A DNA stretch of 64,000 nucleotides, taken from assembly GCA_040755055.1 (NCBI GenBank), contig JBFMBS010000012.1, forward strand, positions 1 through 64,000. Reading direction: 5' to 3'. The notes beneath the pieces are model-generated. The model saw nothing but the letters and a program-made list of their open reading frames with translations. It was not told the DNA's origin and did not search any database. The translations under genes were made by a program, and so were the position numbers. Position 1 is the first letter of the stretch. Each line of letters starts with the position of its first letter. Of the stretch, positions 63,262 to 64,000 are shown piece by piece. The stretch comes from DYJK01 sp040755055 (GTDB taxonomy: Bacteria; Bacteroidota; Ignavibacteria; Ignavibacteriales; Melioribacteraceae).

Positions 63262-63954
63262 TTAAAACAATGAATTTACGACTGATTTGAAAATCAGCGC
63301 TCCGTCTGTTTTGCGTAGTATAGGATCACAAGCATTTTCGGGGTGGGGCATCAATCCCATAACATTTTGTTTTTTGTTGATGATTCCGGCTATATTTTTT
63401 CTTGATCCGTTTGGGTTAAATATTTCAGCGACTTCTCCATCGACCGATGAATACCTGAATAATATCTGATCATTTTTCTCCAACTCAGCTAAGGTGTTAT
63501 CATCCGCAAAATAATTTCCTTCGCCATGCTTAATTGGTATCTTGATTATATTCTTACCGATATTTTTTGTAAAGATTGTATTCGTGTTTTCAATCTTAAG
63601 ATAAATATCTTTACAAACAAATTTCAGTGAAACGTTTTGCATCATAACACCCGGTAAAAGACCAATTTCAAGTAAAATTTGGAAACCGTTACAAATGCCC
63701 ATTACCACACCTCCGTTTTCAGCAAATGAAAAAACGGAATCCATGATAGGTGAAAACCGGGCGATGGCGCCGGTTCTTAAATAATCGCCATATGAAAAAC
63801 CTCCGGGAAGAAGTATTACATCACACTTCTTAAGATCTTTTTCTTTATGCCATAAAAATTCTGCATCGTAACCAAGAACCTTTTTCATTGCATAGTATGC
63901 ATCATAATCACAATTTGAACCCGGGAAAACAACAACGCCGAATTTTGGTTTCAT
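63262..63954 (-). CDS. purQ: Phosphoribosylformylglycinamidine synthase subunit I (glutaminase)
   Basis: Class I glutaminase subunit of the PurSQL complex in purine synthesis. The nucleophile Cys lies in GGVVMGICNGFQILLE, with FPGSNCDYDAYYAM at the N-terminus, LLPGGFSYGDYLRTGAIARF, and the His/Glu pair in MGLMPHPENACDP. The ATG at 63954 follows AAAGGA and overlaps the stop of an upstream frame (ATGA); the longer start at 63981 lacks a good site. Confidence 0.93.
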   Translation of the reverse strand: MKPKFGVVVFPGSNCDYDAYYAMKKVLGYDAEFLWHKEKDLKKCDVILLPGGFSYGDYLRTGAIARFSPIMDSVFSFAENGGVVMGICNGFQILLEIGLLPGVMMQNVSLKFVCKDIYLKIENTNTIFTKNIGKNIIKIPIKHGEGNYFADDNTLAELEKNDQILFRYSSVDGEVAEIFNPNGSRKNIAGIINKKQNVMGLMPHPENACDPILRKTDGALIFKSVVNSLF

Positions 63955-64000
63955 TTTGCCAATTCCTTTGAAGGAGTCCATTCAGATAGCGTAAATTCGA
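63951..64000 (-). CDS. C-terminal fragment of an upstream gene, cut by the window edge
   Basis: A frame entering from the window end reads EFTLSEWTPSKELAK and stops at a TGA that overlaps the purQ ATG. The ATGA overlap suggests a genuine co-translated gene, but 15 residues are too few to identify it. Confidence 0.35.
   Translation of the reverse strand, partial: EFTLSEWTPSKELAK

Overview
The window reads as a chromosomal segment of a low-GC bacterium of the Bacteroidota/Chlorobi group, most likely an Ignavibacteria-like lineage. This rests on a TonB-dependent receptor followed by a DUF4249 lipoprotein, a PorD-like (DUF4835) protein, a PorV-like outer membrane protein, lipoproteins with PEGA domains, a Lys-rich SucD, and several sites that fit the Bacteroidota promoter form TTG-N20-TAnnTTTG. 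Placement is by recognition of protein families; no search was run.

Layout. 1-1.3 kb: an insertion sequence with 27-bp terminal inverted repeats. 1.4-6.1 kb: TonB receptor, DUF4249 lipoprotein, PEGA/propeller lipoprotein. 6.2-12.6 kb: TetR regulator and a TolC/adaptor/RND efflux set. 12.8-23.0 kb (minus strand): a citrate gene cluster made of an isocitrate-dehydrogenase-family enzyme, an HD protein, a Lys4-like aconitase, an MmgE/PrpD protein, a CitD-CitE fusion and CitF. The cluster is interrupted by an MntA/HepT toxin-antitoxin pair and by two small four-helix-bundle genes, each framed by inverted simple-sequence arms. 23.2-26.5 kb: an accessory island with a DUF3883 protein, an Abi_C abortive infection protein, an attC-like site, an orphan Phd-type antitoxin, a Cys-rich membrane protein and a pair of ~200-bp direct repeats.

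26.5-30.3 kb: cell-envelope genes (HhH outer membrane protein, PorV-like, PorD-like). 30.3-33.7 kb: a likely ceramide/sphingolipid locus (GNAT-like protein, serine palmitoyltransferase-like enzyme, SDR reductase). 33.8-36.9 kb: cytochrome-type lipoprotein, PhoD phosphatase, tRNA-Ala beside a broken GIY-YIG gene and a decayed tRNA-Phe, HTH regulator. 37.0-42.6 kb: MATE transporter, Maf, flippase-like membrane protein, monomeric NADP isocitrate dehydrogenase. 42.8-43.4 kb: HicAB.

43.6-64 kb is mostly housekeeping: YtxH-type stress protein, EF-G paralogue, HIT, glycerate kinase, ThyX, DHFR, MutL, methylmalonyl-CoA mutase, UbiA-type prenyltransferase, CNNM/CorC, Tgt, YajC, NfeD, and on the minus strand a lipoprotein, Ndk, SucD, GatA, TatA and PurQ.

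The most unusual signals are the citrate cluster (a CitD-CitE fusion plus a eukaryote-like Lys4-type aconitase), the four-helix-bundle genes inside inverted simple-sequence arms (with one apparently empty copy), the attC-like defence cassettes, and the GIY-YIG relic between a tRNA and a pseudo-tRNA.
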